From Mycolicibacterium tokaiense (GTDB taxonomy: Bacteria; Actinomycetota; Actinomycetes; Mycobacteriales; Mycobacteriaceae), in assembly GCF_010725885.1 (NCBI RefSeq), contig NZ_AP022600.1, forward strand, positions 2,480,001-2,544,000: a stretch of DNA of 64,000 bases, read 5' to 3'. Shown piece after piece: positions 15,198-23,501 of this stretch. The position numbers and the translations under genes were made by a program. The notes under the pieces were generated by a model. The model was not told where the DNA came from. It saw nothing but the letters and a program-made list of their open reading frames with translations, and searched no databases. Each line of letters starts with the position of its first letter. The first letter of the stretch is position 1.

Positions 15198-16622
15198 ATG
15201 GCGCAGTCGGAGACCACAGCAGAGCAACCCAAGCTGAAACGGGTGATGGGCCCGGGGCTGCTCCTGCTGTTCGTGGTCGGAGACATCCTGGGTACCGGCG
15301 TCTACGCGCTGACCGGGCAGGTGGCCGGCGAGGTGGGCGGAGCGGCCTGGCTGCCGTTCCTGGTCGCCTTCCTGATCGCCACCATCACCGCCTTCTCCTA
15401 TCTGGAACTGGTCACCAAATATCCGCAGGCCGCCGGAGCTGCGCTCTACGCGCACAAGGCTTTCGGTATCCACTTCGTGACATTCCTGATCACGTTCATC
15501 GTGATGTGCTCGGGTATCACATCGGCTTCCACCGCCTCGCGGGCGTTCGCCGCCAACGCCGTCGAGGGCTTCGGGCTGGACTGGGGCAAGCTGGGCGTCG
15601 CGGCCATCGCCCTGGTGTTCATGGCCGCCCTGGCCGCCATCAACCTGCGCGGGGTCAGTGAGAGCGTCAAACTCAACGTCGGCCTGACCATCGTGGAGAT
15701 CACCGGTCTGCTGACCGTGATCCTGGTGGGTCTGTGGGCCTTCACCCAGGGCGGCGACAACATCGACTTCTCGCGGATCGTCATGTTCGAAAGTGAGGAC
15801 GAGCGAGGCGCTTTCGTCGCCGTGACGGCAGCCACCTCATTGGCCTTCTTCGCCATGGTGGGCTTCGAGGACTCGGTGAACATGGCCGAGGAGACCAAGG
15901 ACCCGGTGCGGATCTTCCCCAAGGTGCTTTTGTCCGGCCTGTCGATCGCCGGCGTGGTCTACATCCTGGTGTCCATCATCGCGGTGGCGCTGGTGCCGGT
16001 CGGGGATCTGACCGAGACCGAGACCCCGCTGGTGGACGTGGTGCGCGCCGCCGCCCCGAACCTGCCGATCGACGAGATCTTCCCGTTCATCACCATGTTC
16101 GCCGTGTCGAACACCGCGTTGATCAACATGCTGATGGCCAGCCGGCTGATCTACGGCATGGCCCGCCAGCACGTGTTGCCGCCGGTGCTCGGCGCGGTGC
16201 ACCCCCGCCGCCACACCCCGTGGGTGGCCATCCTGTTCACCACCGTCATCGCCTTCGGCCTGATCCTCTACGTGTCCGGCTTCGCCAGCTCGAATGCGAT
16301 CTCGGTCCTGGGCGGCACCACCTCACTGCTGCTGTTGATGGTCTTCGCCGTGGTCAATGTCGCAGTGCTGGTGTTGCGCAAGGACATTCAGAACAACGGT
16401 GAGCACTTCAAGACCCCGACCGTGCTGCCGATCATCGGCTTCGTGGTGTCGCTGTACCTGGTGACGCCGCTGTCAGGACGCGACCCCCAGCAGTATCTGG
16501 TGGCCGGCGTCCTCATCGTGATCGGCATCATCCTGTTCTTCATCACCACGCTGATCAACAAACAGATGGGACTGAAGGGTCAGATCACCGATCCGAGTCA
16601 TCTGACGGACGCACCGGATTGA
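15198..16622 (+). CDS. APC-family amino acid transporter
   Basis: A 474-residue integral membrane protein with about 12 helices. TM1 contains GDILGTGVYALTG, the unwound substrate-binding motif of APC transporters of the cationic/neutral amino-acid group. An excellent AGGAGGAG ribosome-binding site lies 4 nt before ATG 15198. The 3' end overlaps the end of the convergent RHII-RSD gene by 38 bp, so the two transcripts can form an antisense overlap. It is not obviously linked to the upstream SDR. Substrate is probably an amino acid. Confidence 0.85.
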   Translation: MAQSETTAEQPKLKRVMGPGLLLLFVVGDILGTGVYALTGQVAGEVGGAAWLPFLVAFLIATITAFSYLELVTKYPQAAGAALYAHKAFGIHFVTFLITFIVMCSGITSASTASRAFAANAVEGFGLDWGKLGVAAIALVFMAALAAINLRGVSESVKLNVGLTIVEITGLLTVILVGLWAFTQGGDNIDFSRIVMFESEDERGAFVAVTAATSLAFFAMVGFEDSVNMAEETKDPVRIFPKVLLSGLSIAGVVYILVSIIAVALVPVGDLTETETPLVDVVRAAAPNLPIDEIFPFITMFAVSNTALINMLMASRLIYGMARQHVLPPVLGAVHPRRHTPWVAILFTTVIAFGLILYVSGFASSNAISVLGGTTSLLLLMVFAVVNVAVLVLRKDIQNNGEHFKTPTVLPIIGFVVSLYLVTPLSGRDPQQYLVAGVLIVIGIILFFITTLINKQMGLKGQITDPSHLTDAPD

Positions 16623-18300
16623 GCTTCGCCGCCCTGGCCTCGAGCTGCTCCACCCGGTGGGCGTTGCCCTCGAGGTCGATGTAACGGCGGCCGAAGGCAC
16701 TGAGCAGGGCGTCGTCGAGGCGGCGTACCGCGCCCGGCGGGAAGCGGTAGTCCATCGCGGCGTTCACCGCGTCGACGTCGATCCCGTCGAGGACCGTGTC
16801 CAGCTGTTCGAGGGAGTCGATGCCGAGTTCGTGCAGCAGACCCGAGATCCAGCTGTAGTGGTCGGTGCGCGACCAGCCTGCGTCGCGGAACCGGTTGCCC
16901 AGGTAGGTGGCCAGTACAGCCGTCGCGATGCCCGGCTCCTGGCCGGTCTCCACCGGCGCGGGCGTGGTGGACCGCAACCGCTCCCGGATGGCGGAGAACT
17001 CGCGGTCGGCGAGCTCGAGCAGCCCGGCGGCGAGGGTGAAGCGGCGGTCCAGGTCGGGTGCGTCGTACTCGGGTACCGAGCCCTTGTAGCGGATGTCGTG
17101 CTCGAACTCCGCCCACGCATGCTGCAACACGGTGCGGACCTGAATCGACGCCGGTTGTTGCTCACCCTCGACGGCCACCAGCAGATGTCTGCTGGCATAC
17201 CCCCAACGACCGGCACTTGCGGTCTCCAGACCCATGTCACGGTCGTCGAGCAACCGCATCCCGTCGGCCAGCAGCGTCGCGACCGTGGCGACGTCGTCGC
17301 GCACATAGGTGATGATCCGCAACCCGATCTGGTCGGTGATCTCGGTGAGCGGGTCGGTGTAGAGCCGACGGCCGTCGACCGTGCGGTCGGCTTTCGCGGC
17401 GAACGAGGCGATGGTCTTGGTGCGGGCGGTGGCGCTGAGGTAGTTGATACCGGCGTCGTCCAGCAGCGCGGTCACCAGATCCAGATAGTGGGCGGTGCTC
17501 ACCGTCAGCGCCGGCCGGCGTCGGGCATATTCGGTTATGGCGTCGTGCACCGCGCCGGGGGTGGCCTCCGGAGCGGCCGGTTCCAGATCGGCCGGCAGCG
17601 TCGGCGTCACGATGTAACCGGTCTCGAGGTCGCCGTAGACCGTGACCTCGGCCGGCGACTCGTGGGCGATACGGGCGATGTAGGCGCAGACCACCGCGTC
17701 GATCGGGTCCTCGGCCTTGCGCAGCTCGCTCTTGCGGGTGGCCTGCTCGACGCTGTCGCGCAGCTCGCCCCACTGGGCGCACTCGGTGACCTGCCCCAAC
17801 CCCTCGATGTGGTCCATCAGGCGTAGCAGCTCCGAGCGGAGCTGGGCGACGTTGCGGCCGGGCTTGGCCTTGTACTTCAGGGTGCGGCCCAGGCGGAACA
17901 GCGCGACCGTCGCCGGGTGCGGGTACACCTCGATGGCCCGCCGGGACGAGGTGGACATCGGGTCGATGTCGAGCTCCAGATCATCGGCCAGCCGGCGGGC
18001 CCGCGGTGTGCCCGCGAACTCCGGTTTGCCCTTGTTGGCCGGATGCGCCCCGGCCTGGAACCGGCCGAAATCGGCGTTGAGGGCTTTCTCGCACGGCCGC
18101 TGGCCGGTCTCGTTCTCGACCACCAGCGGTGCGTCGATGGCGACCAGGCAGTCTCCCTCCACAAACGGCTGCAGCGCGGCGCGGATACTGGCGTCGTCGG
18201 TGGCCTGACCGACGAACACCAGCTTGCCGCTGTCGTCCACGGCGGCCACCCCGCTGGGCTTGCGTTGTCCCCACGCCAGGTCCAGGCCCACGAAGTACAT
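16585..18300 (-). CDS. Fused DUF429/RNase HII-like and RelA/SpoT synthetase protein (RHII-RSD)
   Basis: A 571-residue two-domain protein. Residues 1 to about 235 form a DUF429/RNase-H-like domain (GLDLAWG, AIDAPLV, EVYPHPA, DAVVCAYIA). The remainder is a (p)ppGpp synthetase domain with DQIGLRIITYV, GYASRH and the canonical QVRTVLQHAWAEFEHDIRYKG. M. smegmatis MSMEG_5849 (MS_RHII-RSD) has this fusion, was reported to have both RNase HII and (p)ppGpp synthetase activity, and lies in the corresponding place beside purB. ATG 18300 is used; ATG 18318 would add six residues. It is divergent from purB with 40 bp between starts, and its 3' end overlaps the APC transporter. No hydrolase domain is present, so it is a mono-functional alarmone synthetase module. 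Confidence 0.88.
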   Translation of the reverse strand: MYFVGLDLAWGQRKPSGVAAVDDSGKLVFVGQATDDASIRAALQPFVEGDCLVAIDAPLVVENETGQRPCEKALNADFGRFQAGAHPANKGKPEFAGTPRARRLADDLELDIDPMSTSSRRAIEVYPHPATVALFRLGRTLKYKAKPGRNVAQLRSELLRLMDHIEGLGQVTECAQWGELRDSVEQATRKSELRKAEDPIDAVVCAYIARIAHESPAEVTVYGDLETGYIVTPTLPADLEPAAPEATPGAVHDAITEYARRRPALTVSTAHYLDLVTALLDDAGINYLSATARTKTIASFAAKADRTVDGRRLYTDPLTEITDQIGLRIITYVRDDVATVATLLADGMRLLDDRDMGLETASAGRWGYASRHLLVAVEGEQQPASIQVRTVLQHAWAEFEHDIRYKGSVPEYDAPDLDRRFTLAAGLLELADREFSAIRERLRSTTPAPVETGQEPGIATAVLATYLGNRFRDAGWSRTDHYSWISGLLHELGIDSLEQLDTVLDGIDVDAVNAAMDYRFPPGAVRRLDDALLSAFGRRYIDLEGNAHRVEQLEARAAKLNPVRPSDDSDR

Positions 18301-18326
18301 GCGCTCAGTGTGCTGCATGCGGACCG

Positions 18327-18332
18327 TAAGCT
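18327..18332 (+). promoter_or_regulatory. purB -10 element TAAGCT, probable leaderless promoter
   Basis: TANNNT hexamer ending 8 nt before the GTG of purB, placing the transcription start at or next to the start codon. No ribosome-binding site is seen and no good -35 is visible. Confidence 0.5.
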
Positions 18333-18340
18333 GTGTGTTC

Positions 18341-19759
18341 GTGAGTATTCCGAACGTCCTGGCCTCGAGGTATGCAAGCGCGGAGATGACGGCCATCTGG
18401 TCGCCGGAGGCCAAGATCGTCGCCGAACGGCGGTTGTGGCTGGCGGTGCTGCGCGCGCAGGCCGAGCTCGGGGTGTCGGTGCCGGATGGGGTGGTGCAGG
18501 ACTACGAGCGGGTGCTCTCCGACGTCGATCTGGCGTCGATCGCCGCCCGTGAGCGGGTCACCCGCCACGACGTGAAGGCGCGCATCGAGGAGTTCAACGC
18601 CCTGGCCGGTCATGAGCACGTGCACAAGGGCATGACCAGTCGCGACCTCACCGAGAACGTCGAGCAGCTGCAGATCCGGCAGTCGCTGGAGCTGGTGTTC
18701 GCCCACGGCGTGGCGGTGGCGGCCCGGCTGGCCGCGCGCGCCGTGGAGTACCGCGATCTGGTGATGGCCGGGCGTTCGCACAACGTCGCCGCGCAGGCCA
18801 CCACGCTGGGCAAGCGCTTCGCGTCCGCGGCCGAGGAGACGCTGGTGGCGCTGCATCGGGTACGAGAGCTGATCGACCGTTACCCGCTGCGTGGCATCAA
18901 GGGCCCGATGGGCACCGCCCAGGACATGCTGGACCTGTTCGACGGCGACGCGACCCGGCTGGCGGAACTGGAGTCGCGGGTGGCGTCGTTCCTGGGCTTT
19001 GCGAATGTCTTCAGCAGTGTCGGGCAGGTGTACCCGCGCTCATTGGACCACGACGTGGTCTCGGCGCTGGTGCAACTGGGTGCCGGGCCGTCGTCGTTCG
19101 CCCACACCGTGCGGCTGATGGCCGGCCATGAGCTGGTGACCGAGGGCTTCGCGCCTGGGCAGGTCGGATCGTCGGCCATGCCGCACAAGATGAACACCCG
19201 CTCCTGCGAGCGGGTCAACGGCCTGCAGGTGGTCCTGCGTGGTTACGCCTCGATGGCTGCGGAACTGGCTGGGGCGCAGTGGAATGAGGGCGACGTGTTC
19301 TGCTCGGTGGTCCGCCGGGTGGCGCTGCCCGATGCGTTCTACGCCCTGGACGGACAGACCGAGACCTTCCTGACGGTGCTCGACGAATTCGGCGCCTACC
19401 CCGCGGTGATACAACGCGAGCTGGACCGGTACCTGCCGTTCCTGGCCACCACCCGAATCCTGATCGCTGCGGTGCGTGCGGGCGTCGGCCGCGAGACCGC
19501 GCACGAGGTGATCAAGGAACACGCGGTGGCGGTGGCGCTGGCGATGCGCGAAAAGGGTGCAGAGCCAGACCTTCTGGACCGCCTGGCCGCCGACGAGCGG
19601 TTGCCGCTGGACCGGGCCGCCCTGGACGCCGCACTGGCCGACAAGGGGGCATTTGTCGGAGCGGCGGCCGATCAGGTGGACCGGGTGGCCGCAGCCGTGT
19701 CGGAGCTGGTGGCGCAGCACCCCGACGCCGCCACGTACACCCCCGGCGCCATCCTGTAG
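18341..19759 (+). CDS. purB: Adenylosuccinate lyase
   Basis: A 472-residue fumarase-superfamily enzyme. It removes fumarate from SAICAR to give AICAR and from adenylosuccinate to give AMP, so it acts twice in purine synthesis. The signature SSAMPHKMN (near residue 285) carries the flexible loop Ser. His residues in [13 protein letters not shown] and HKGMTSRD match the active site of the family. GTG 18341 gives the N-terminus [12 protein letters not shown] seen in mycobacterial PurB; the ATG at 18386 would cut this off. It heads the rightward purine block and is followed after 4 bp by a P450 gene. Confidence 0.95.
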   Translation: MSIPNVLASRYASAEMTAIWSPEAKIVAERRLWLAVLRAQAELGVSVPDGVVQDYERVLSDVDLASIAARERVTRHDVKARIEEFNALAGHEHVHKGMTSRDLTENVEQLQIRQSLELVFAHGVAVAARLAARAVEYRDLVMAGRSHNVAAQATTLGKRFASAAEETLVALHRVRELIDRYPLRGIKGPMGTAQDMLDLFDGDATRLAELESRVASFLGFANVFSSVGQVYPRSLDHDVVSALVQLGAGPSSFAHTVRLMAGHELVTEGFAPGQVGSSAMPHKMNTRSCERVNGLQVVLRGYASMAAELAGAQWNEGDVFCSVVRRVALPDAFYALDGQTETFLTVLDEFGAYPAVIQRELDRYLPFLATTRILIAAVRAGVGRETAHEVIKEHAVAVALAMREKGAEPDLLDRLAADERLPLDRAALDAALADKGAFVGAAADQVDRVAAAVSELVAQHPDAATYTPGAIL

Positions 19760-19763
19760 TCCC

Positions 19764-20972
19764 ATGCGCGCGGACCTGACGGATCTGGCGAACTTCTCGT
19801 CGGGGTTCCCGCACGAGATCTTCGCCGCCCATCGCCGCGACGCCCCGGTGTTCTGGCACGAACCCACCGAGCACACCCCCGACGGCGAAGGGTTCTGGTC
19901 GGTGGCCACCCATGCCGAAACCCATGCCGTGCTGCGGGATCCGGTGCTGTACTCGTCGGTGACGGGCGGCACGCGCGCCTACGGCGGCACGCTGCTGCAA
20001 GATCTGTCGATCGCCGGTCAGGTGCTGAACATGATGGACGATCCGCGGCATGCACAGATCCGCCGTCTGGTCAGCTCCGGGCTGACACCGCGGATGATCC
20101 GGCGCGTCGAGGACGATCTGCGAGTGCGCGCTGCTGCTCTGCTGGATGCGGTGCCGGTGGGGGAGCCGTTCGACTTCCTGGTGTCGGTGGCCGCCGAGCT
20201 GCCCATGCAGATGATCTGCATCCTGTTGGGAATCCCTGACACTGAACGACATTGGCTGTTCCAGGCCATCGAGCCGCAGTTCGACTTCGGCGGTTCCCGG
20301 TCAGCGACGGTGGCGCAGCTGTCCGCCGAGGACGCGGCCTCGCAGATGTACACCTACGGCATGGAGTTGATCGCCGCCAAGCGTGCTCAGCCCGCCGACG
20401 ACATGCTGTCGGTGGTGGCCGCTGACCCGTCGCTGAGCGATCTCGAGGTGTACCTGTTCTTCAGCCTGCTGTTCTCCGCGGGTGCGGAAACCACGCGCAA
20501 TGCGGTGGCGGGGGGACTGCTGGCGCTGGCGCAGCACCCGTCGCAGTGGGCCCTGCTGCAGTCCGATACCTCGTTGCTGCCCACGGCCGTCGAGGAGATG
20601 GTGCGGTGGACGTCGCCGTCACCGTCGAAGCGGCGCACGGTGACGGCGTCCACCCTGCTGGGAGGGTGTGCACTTGCGCCCGGGGACAAGGTGGTGGTGT
20701 GGGAGGCCTCGGCCAACCGCGACCCGCTGGTGTTCGCCGACGCGGGTGTCTTCGATGTGGCCCGAAAACCCAATCCACACCTGGGTTTCGGGCACGGGGT
20801 GCACTACTGCCTGGGTGCCAACCTGGCCCGGCTGGAGCTGCGGGTGCTCTTCGAGGAACTGCTGGCGAGGTTTGCCGTGGCGGAGGTGGAGTCCGTCGAG
20901 TGGACCCGCAGTAACCGCCACACCGGCCTGCGTCACCTCTTCCTGCGATTTGTGGAGTCTCACCGGCGGTGA
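19764..20972 (+). CDS. Cytochrome P450 (CYP126-like)
   Basis: A 402-residue soluble bacterial P450. The I-helix oxygen-activation motif is SAGAETTRN and the K-helix ExxR is EEMVR. The heme loop is [11 protein letters not shown] with the axial Cys. In M. tuberculosis CYP126 (Rv0778) follows purB, so position supports orthology; the CYP number is an inference. Start ATG is 4 bp after the purB stop. The last residues (FVESHRR) and the stop are encoded inside a 53-bp hairpin repeat (20945-20997), which suggests the natural C-terminus was replaced or the repeat is the native terminator. Substrate unknown. Confidence 0.9.
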   Translation: MRADLTDLANFSSGFPHEIFAAHRRDAPVFWHEPTEHTPDGEGFWSVATHAETHAVLRDPVLYSSVTGGTRAYGGTLLQDLSIAGQVLNMMDDPRHAQIRRLVSSGLTPRMIRRVEDDLRVRAAALLDAVPVGEPFDFLVSVAAELPMQMICILLGIPDTERHWLFQAIEPQFDFGGSRSATVAQLSAEDAASQMYTYGMELIAAKRAQPADDMLSVVAADPSLSDLEVYLFFSLLFSAGAETTRNAVAGGLLALAQHPSQWALLQSDTSLLPTAVEEMVRWTSPSPSKRRTVTASTLLGGCALAPGDKVVVWEASANRDPLVFADAGVFDVARKPNPHLGFGHGVHYCLGANLARLELRVLFEELLARFAVAEVESVEWTRSNRHTGLRHLFLRFVESHRR

Positions 20973-20997
20973 GCACCGGTCAGACTCCGCAAATCGC
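20945..20997. repeat. 53-bp hairpin repeat, copy 1
   Basis: The outer 16-bp arms (GCGATTTG... and ...CAAATCGC) pair with one G-U. An inner ACCGG/CCGGT arm surrounds a loop. It is 44/53 identical to copy 2 at 21883. It contains the stop codons of both the P450 gene (+) and the AbiEi/DUF559 gene (-), so it can act as a bidirectional terminator between convergent genes. Confidence 0.8.
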
Positions 20998-21840
20998 TCG
21001 TTTGACGGTGGCGATGACGGCGTCAGGGCGTTCGGTCAGGTCCCACCAGGTGAAGCGGAGAACTCGCCAGCCCATCAGGATCAAGGCGTTCTGACGTGTC
21101 CGGTCCTTGCCGAAAGTCACAGCGTCGCTGTGGTGGGCCAGGCCGTCGATCTCGACCGCGACCATCGCCGCGAGGAAAGCGACGTCGACGACGTATTCCC
21201 CGACGTGGTGGTTGGCGACCCATCCGGTGATGTGGTGCCGTTTGAGCAGACTGATGAACAGCCGCTCGGCCTTCGACCTGGTGTTGTCGCCGGCTGCTTG
21301 CAGGTAGATGCGCGCCCGGGGTGATCCGTGGCGGCCCTTGTTGCGCAAGTGTGTGGACCACAACCGGGGCAATTCGGTGTGCCGCTGAAGTGCGGTGTCC
21401 AGGATCGCGGGGCCCCCTCCGCGTCGGACCGGAGCCTCGATTGAGGTGAGATCCAGCGATGTGACACGGAGTCCCCGGTGTTCCACGACGTCGGCCGGTG
21501 TGAGGTCCCGACGGCGAAGCCGTGTCCCTGGCCGGTGCGCGAGTCGGCGATTGCGGGGCACGGTCACTTCGACAATTGACGGGGGAACCGGGATCAGCTG
21601 GTGCCACCACGCCGCGGTCAAGCCGGAAGCGGCCGCGTCGTTGCCATAGGCCCACACCCCGGCGCGGATCCGGGCGGCGTCGGTGAAGGCATGGTCTTCG
21701 GCGAAGTAGACGCCGGAGGAACACCGACGCCATCGGCCGGAGCGCAGGCGGCGGTTCACCGCGTCCTGGCTGAGGCCGGCCTGGCGTGCCTGGGCCGTTG
21801 TGATGACGCCGTCATGGCGGCGAAGGAAATCGTTGAGCAT
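20980..21840 (-). CDS. AbiEi-antitoxin-domain / DUF559 (Vsr-like nuclease fold) protein
   Basis: A 286-residue protein. The N-terminus (FLRRHDGVITTAQARQAGL, then RLRSGRWRR) matches the winged-helix AbiEi antitoxin N-terminal domain. The C-terminal ~100 residues are DUF559-like: RSKAERLF, VDVAFLAAMVAVEIDG, and DRTRQNALILMGWRVLRFTW. This is the Vsr/PD-(D/E)XK-type fold with Asp and Glu in place. It has no AbiEii toxin neighbour. The gene lies between two near-identical 53-bp hairpin repeats, and its own last codons are inside copy 1, implying it moved as a cassette. Role unknown; DNA repair nuclease, defence or selfish element are all possible. Confidence 0.75.
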   Translation of the reverse strand: MLNDFLRRHDGVITTAQARQAGLSQDAVNRRLRSGRWRRCSSGVYFAEDHAFTDAARIRAGVWAYGNDAAASGLTAAWWHQLIPVPPSIVEVTVPRNRRLAHRPGTRLRRRDLTPADVVEHRGLRVTSLDLTSIEAPVRRGGGPAILDTALQRHTELPRLWSTHLRNKGRHGSPRARIYLQAAGDNTRSKAERLFISLLKRHHITGWVANHHVGEYVVDVAFLAAMVAVEIDGLAHHSDAVTFGKDRTRQNALILMGWRVLRFTWWDLTERPDAVIATVKRAICGV

Positions 21841-21882
21841 GCTTGTTCAGGCGCTTCGGGCGGGAGTTTGGTTCCGTCCCGG

Positions 21883-21935
21883 GTGATTTGTGGAGTCCCA
21901 GCGGCGGTGTGCGCCGGTGAAACTCCACAAATCAC
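21883..21935. repeat. 53-bp hairpin repeat, copy 2
   Basis: A perfect 14-bp outer stem (GTGATTTGTGGAGT with ACTCCACAAATCAC). Compared with copy 1, positions 2 and 52 change from C-G to T-A, a compensatory pair. It contains the stop codon of the membrane-protein gene on the minus strand and lies just upstream of the AbiEi/DUF559 start. Confidence 0.8.
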
Positions 21936-22555
21936 TGCTTGACGCGGATGCCGGAGGCGCGGAGTTCGAGGGCGGCCAGCCCCCGGATGGTGACGGCGTC
22001 CTCGCGGCGCCAGGCGCCCACCGGGTCCAGGCTCACCGACGTCAACTTCCGCAGCGGACGGTTGGCCAGCGCGCGCATGGCCAGCAACTGCTCACCGGCC
22101 GGGGTCGCCGCCAGGGTCAGCGCGGTCCACTTGCGCCGGGCGAAGCGGATGCGCAGGGCCAGCCACGGCATGGCGATCGCCAGAATGGGCGGCGACGCCA
22201 CGGCCAGCGCCAGCACCCACGCCAGCCAACTCGCCGTCGAGTTCAGCTCGCCGCCGGCACCGGCCACATCAAGTGCTGCCTCGCCGGCCGAGACCAGCCC
22301 GCCGCGCAGATCGTCGCCGATCCAGGGCACGCCGCTCACGCTGTCGCCGGCGGACTCCAGATTGTCGGCCAGACCATTGGCGCCGGACTGCACCTGCCTG
22401 CCGACCGCGGCGATGGTGGCGATGGCCGAATGCACCGCCACCCCGACCGTCACCCAGATCACGCTCCAGGTGAGCACCACCGCATCGCTGATCAACTGGA
22501 CCAGCAGCCGGCGCGGTGTCGTGGCGTAGGGCAGAAACCGGGTGCGTGAGGTCAT
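21932..22555 (-). CDS. Conserved mycobacterial membrane protein (Rv0779c-like)
   Basis: A 207-residue protein with two hydrophobic segments, about residues 19-47 and 108-132. They are separated by a Gly/Ser/Asp-rich region that may be exported. A basic cytoplasmic-looking C-terminal region (RIRFARRKW onwards) follows. Position between the P450 and purC matches Rv0779c of M. tuberculosis. Start ATG 22555 is the only good initiator. The stop codon lies inside hairpin repeat copy 2. Function unknown. Confidence 0.75.
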   Translation of the reverse strand: MTSRTRFLPYATTPRRLLVQLISDAVVLTWSVIWVTVGVAVHSAIATIAAVGRQVQSGANGLADNLESAGDSVSGVPWIGDDLRGGLVSAGEAALDVAGAGGELNSTASWLAWVLALAVASPPILAIAMPWLALRIRFARRKWTALTLAATPAGEQLLAMRALANRPLRKLTSVSLDPVGAWRREDAVTIRGLAALELRASGIRVKQ

Positions 22556-22595
22556 GGGGTTGATCCCAGCACGTCGCGGCGGGATGTGTGGCCGT

Positions 22596-22601
22596 TAGGC
22601 T
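22596..22601 (+). promoter_or_regulatory. purC -10 element TAGGCT, probable leaderless promoter
   Basis: The TANNNT hexamer ends 6 nt before the purC ATG. No Shine-Dalgarno sequence precedes the start. This spacing is typical of leaderless mycobacterial transcripts. Confidence 0.55.
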
Positions 22602-22607
22602 GGCCCG

Positions 22608-23501
22608 ATGCGTCCTGCTCTGTCCGACTACCAGCACATAGCCAGCGGCAAGGTCCGCGAGCTGTACCGCATCGACGAGCAGCACCTGCTGTTCGTGGCC
22701 TCGGACCGCATCTCCGCCTACGACCACATCCTGGCCAGTGAGATCCCCGACAAGGGGCGCATCCTCACGGCGATGAGCGTGTTCTTCTTCGACCTGATCG
22801 ACGCGCCCAACCACCTTGCTGGCCCGGCAGACGATCCGCGCATCCCGGCCGACGTGCTGGGCCGTGCGCTGGTGGTGCGACAGCTGGAGATGATGCCCAT
22901 CGAGTGCGTGGCCCGCGGCTACCTCACCGGATCGGGACTGCTGGACTACCAGGCCACCGGGTCGGTGTGCGGGATCGCGCTGCCGCCCGGCCTGGGCGAG
23001 GCCAGCCGCTTCGCCGAACCCCTGTTCACTCCGGCCAGCAAGGCCGACCTCGGGGATCACGACGAGAACATCACCTTCGACCAGGTGGCCGAGAAGGTGG
23101 GCGCGGATCGCGCCGAGCAACTGCGGGACGAAACCCTGCGGATCTACACCCAGGCTGCCGATCATGCGTTGACGAAGGGAATCATCATCGCCGACACCAA
23201 GTTCGAGTTCGGGGTGGACACCGACGGCACGCTGCGGCTGGCCGACGAGGTGTTCACCCCCGACTCGTCGCGGTACTGGCCCGCCGACACCTACACCCAG
23301 GGTGTGGTGCAGCCCAGCTTCGACAAGCAGTTCGTCCGCAACTGGCTGACCGGACCCGAATCCGGATGGGACCGCAAGGGAACCGAGGCGCCACCACCGC
23401 TGCCCGCCGAGATCGTCGAGGCCACCCGCAGCCGTTACATCGAGGCCTACGAACGGATCTCCGGTCTCAGCTTCGCCGACTGGATCGGAGTCCAGGCATG
23501 A
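22608..23501 (+). CDS. purC: SAICAR synthetase (phosphoribosylaminoimidazole-succinocarboxamide synthase)
   Basis: A 297-residue enzyme that joins CAIR and aspartate with ATP to form SAICAR. Characteristic segments are SGKVRELY near the N-terminus, [26 protein letters not shown], and [15 protein letters not shown] DTKFEFG with [12 protein letters not shown]. Length is normal for the monofunctional actinobacterial enzyme. The stop overlaps the start of oligopeptidase B (ATGA), so the peptidase is translationally coupled to a purine gene. Confidence 0.95.
   Translation: MRPALSDYQHIASGKVRELYRIDEQHLLFVASDRISAYDHILASEIPDKGRILTAMSVFFFDLIDAPNHLAGPADDPRIPADVLGRALVVRQLEMMPIECVARGYLTGSGLLDYQATGSVCGIALPPGLGEASRFAEPLFTPASKADLGDHDENITFDQVAEKVGADRAEQLRDETLRIYTQAADHALTKGIIIADTKFEFGVDTDGTLRLADEVFTPDSSRYWPADTYTQGVVQPSFDKQFVRNWLTGPESGWDRKGTEAPPPLPAEIVEATRSRYIEAYERISGLSFADWIGVQA

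Noticed and set aside
13409..15286. 625-codon minus-strand frame over the TetR and SDR genes
   Set aside because: Both plus-strand genes have clear motifs; the antisense frame is Gly/His/Arg-rich noise.
16657..17826. 389-codon plus-strand frame over RHII-RSD
   Set aside because: It is complementary to the conserved synthetase and RNase domains and has no recognisable domain.
20980..21840. Complete AbiE toxin-antitoxin system
   Set aside because: No AbiEii-type nucleotidyltransferase toxin gene lies on either side, and the C-terminal domain is DUF559, so this is not a two-gene AbiE locus.
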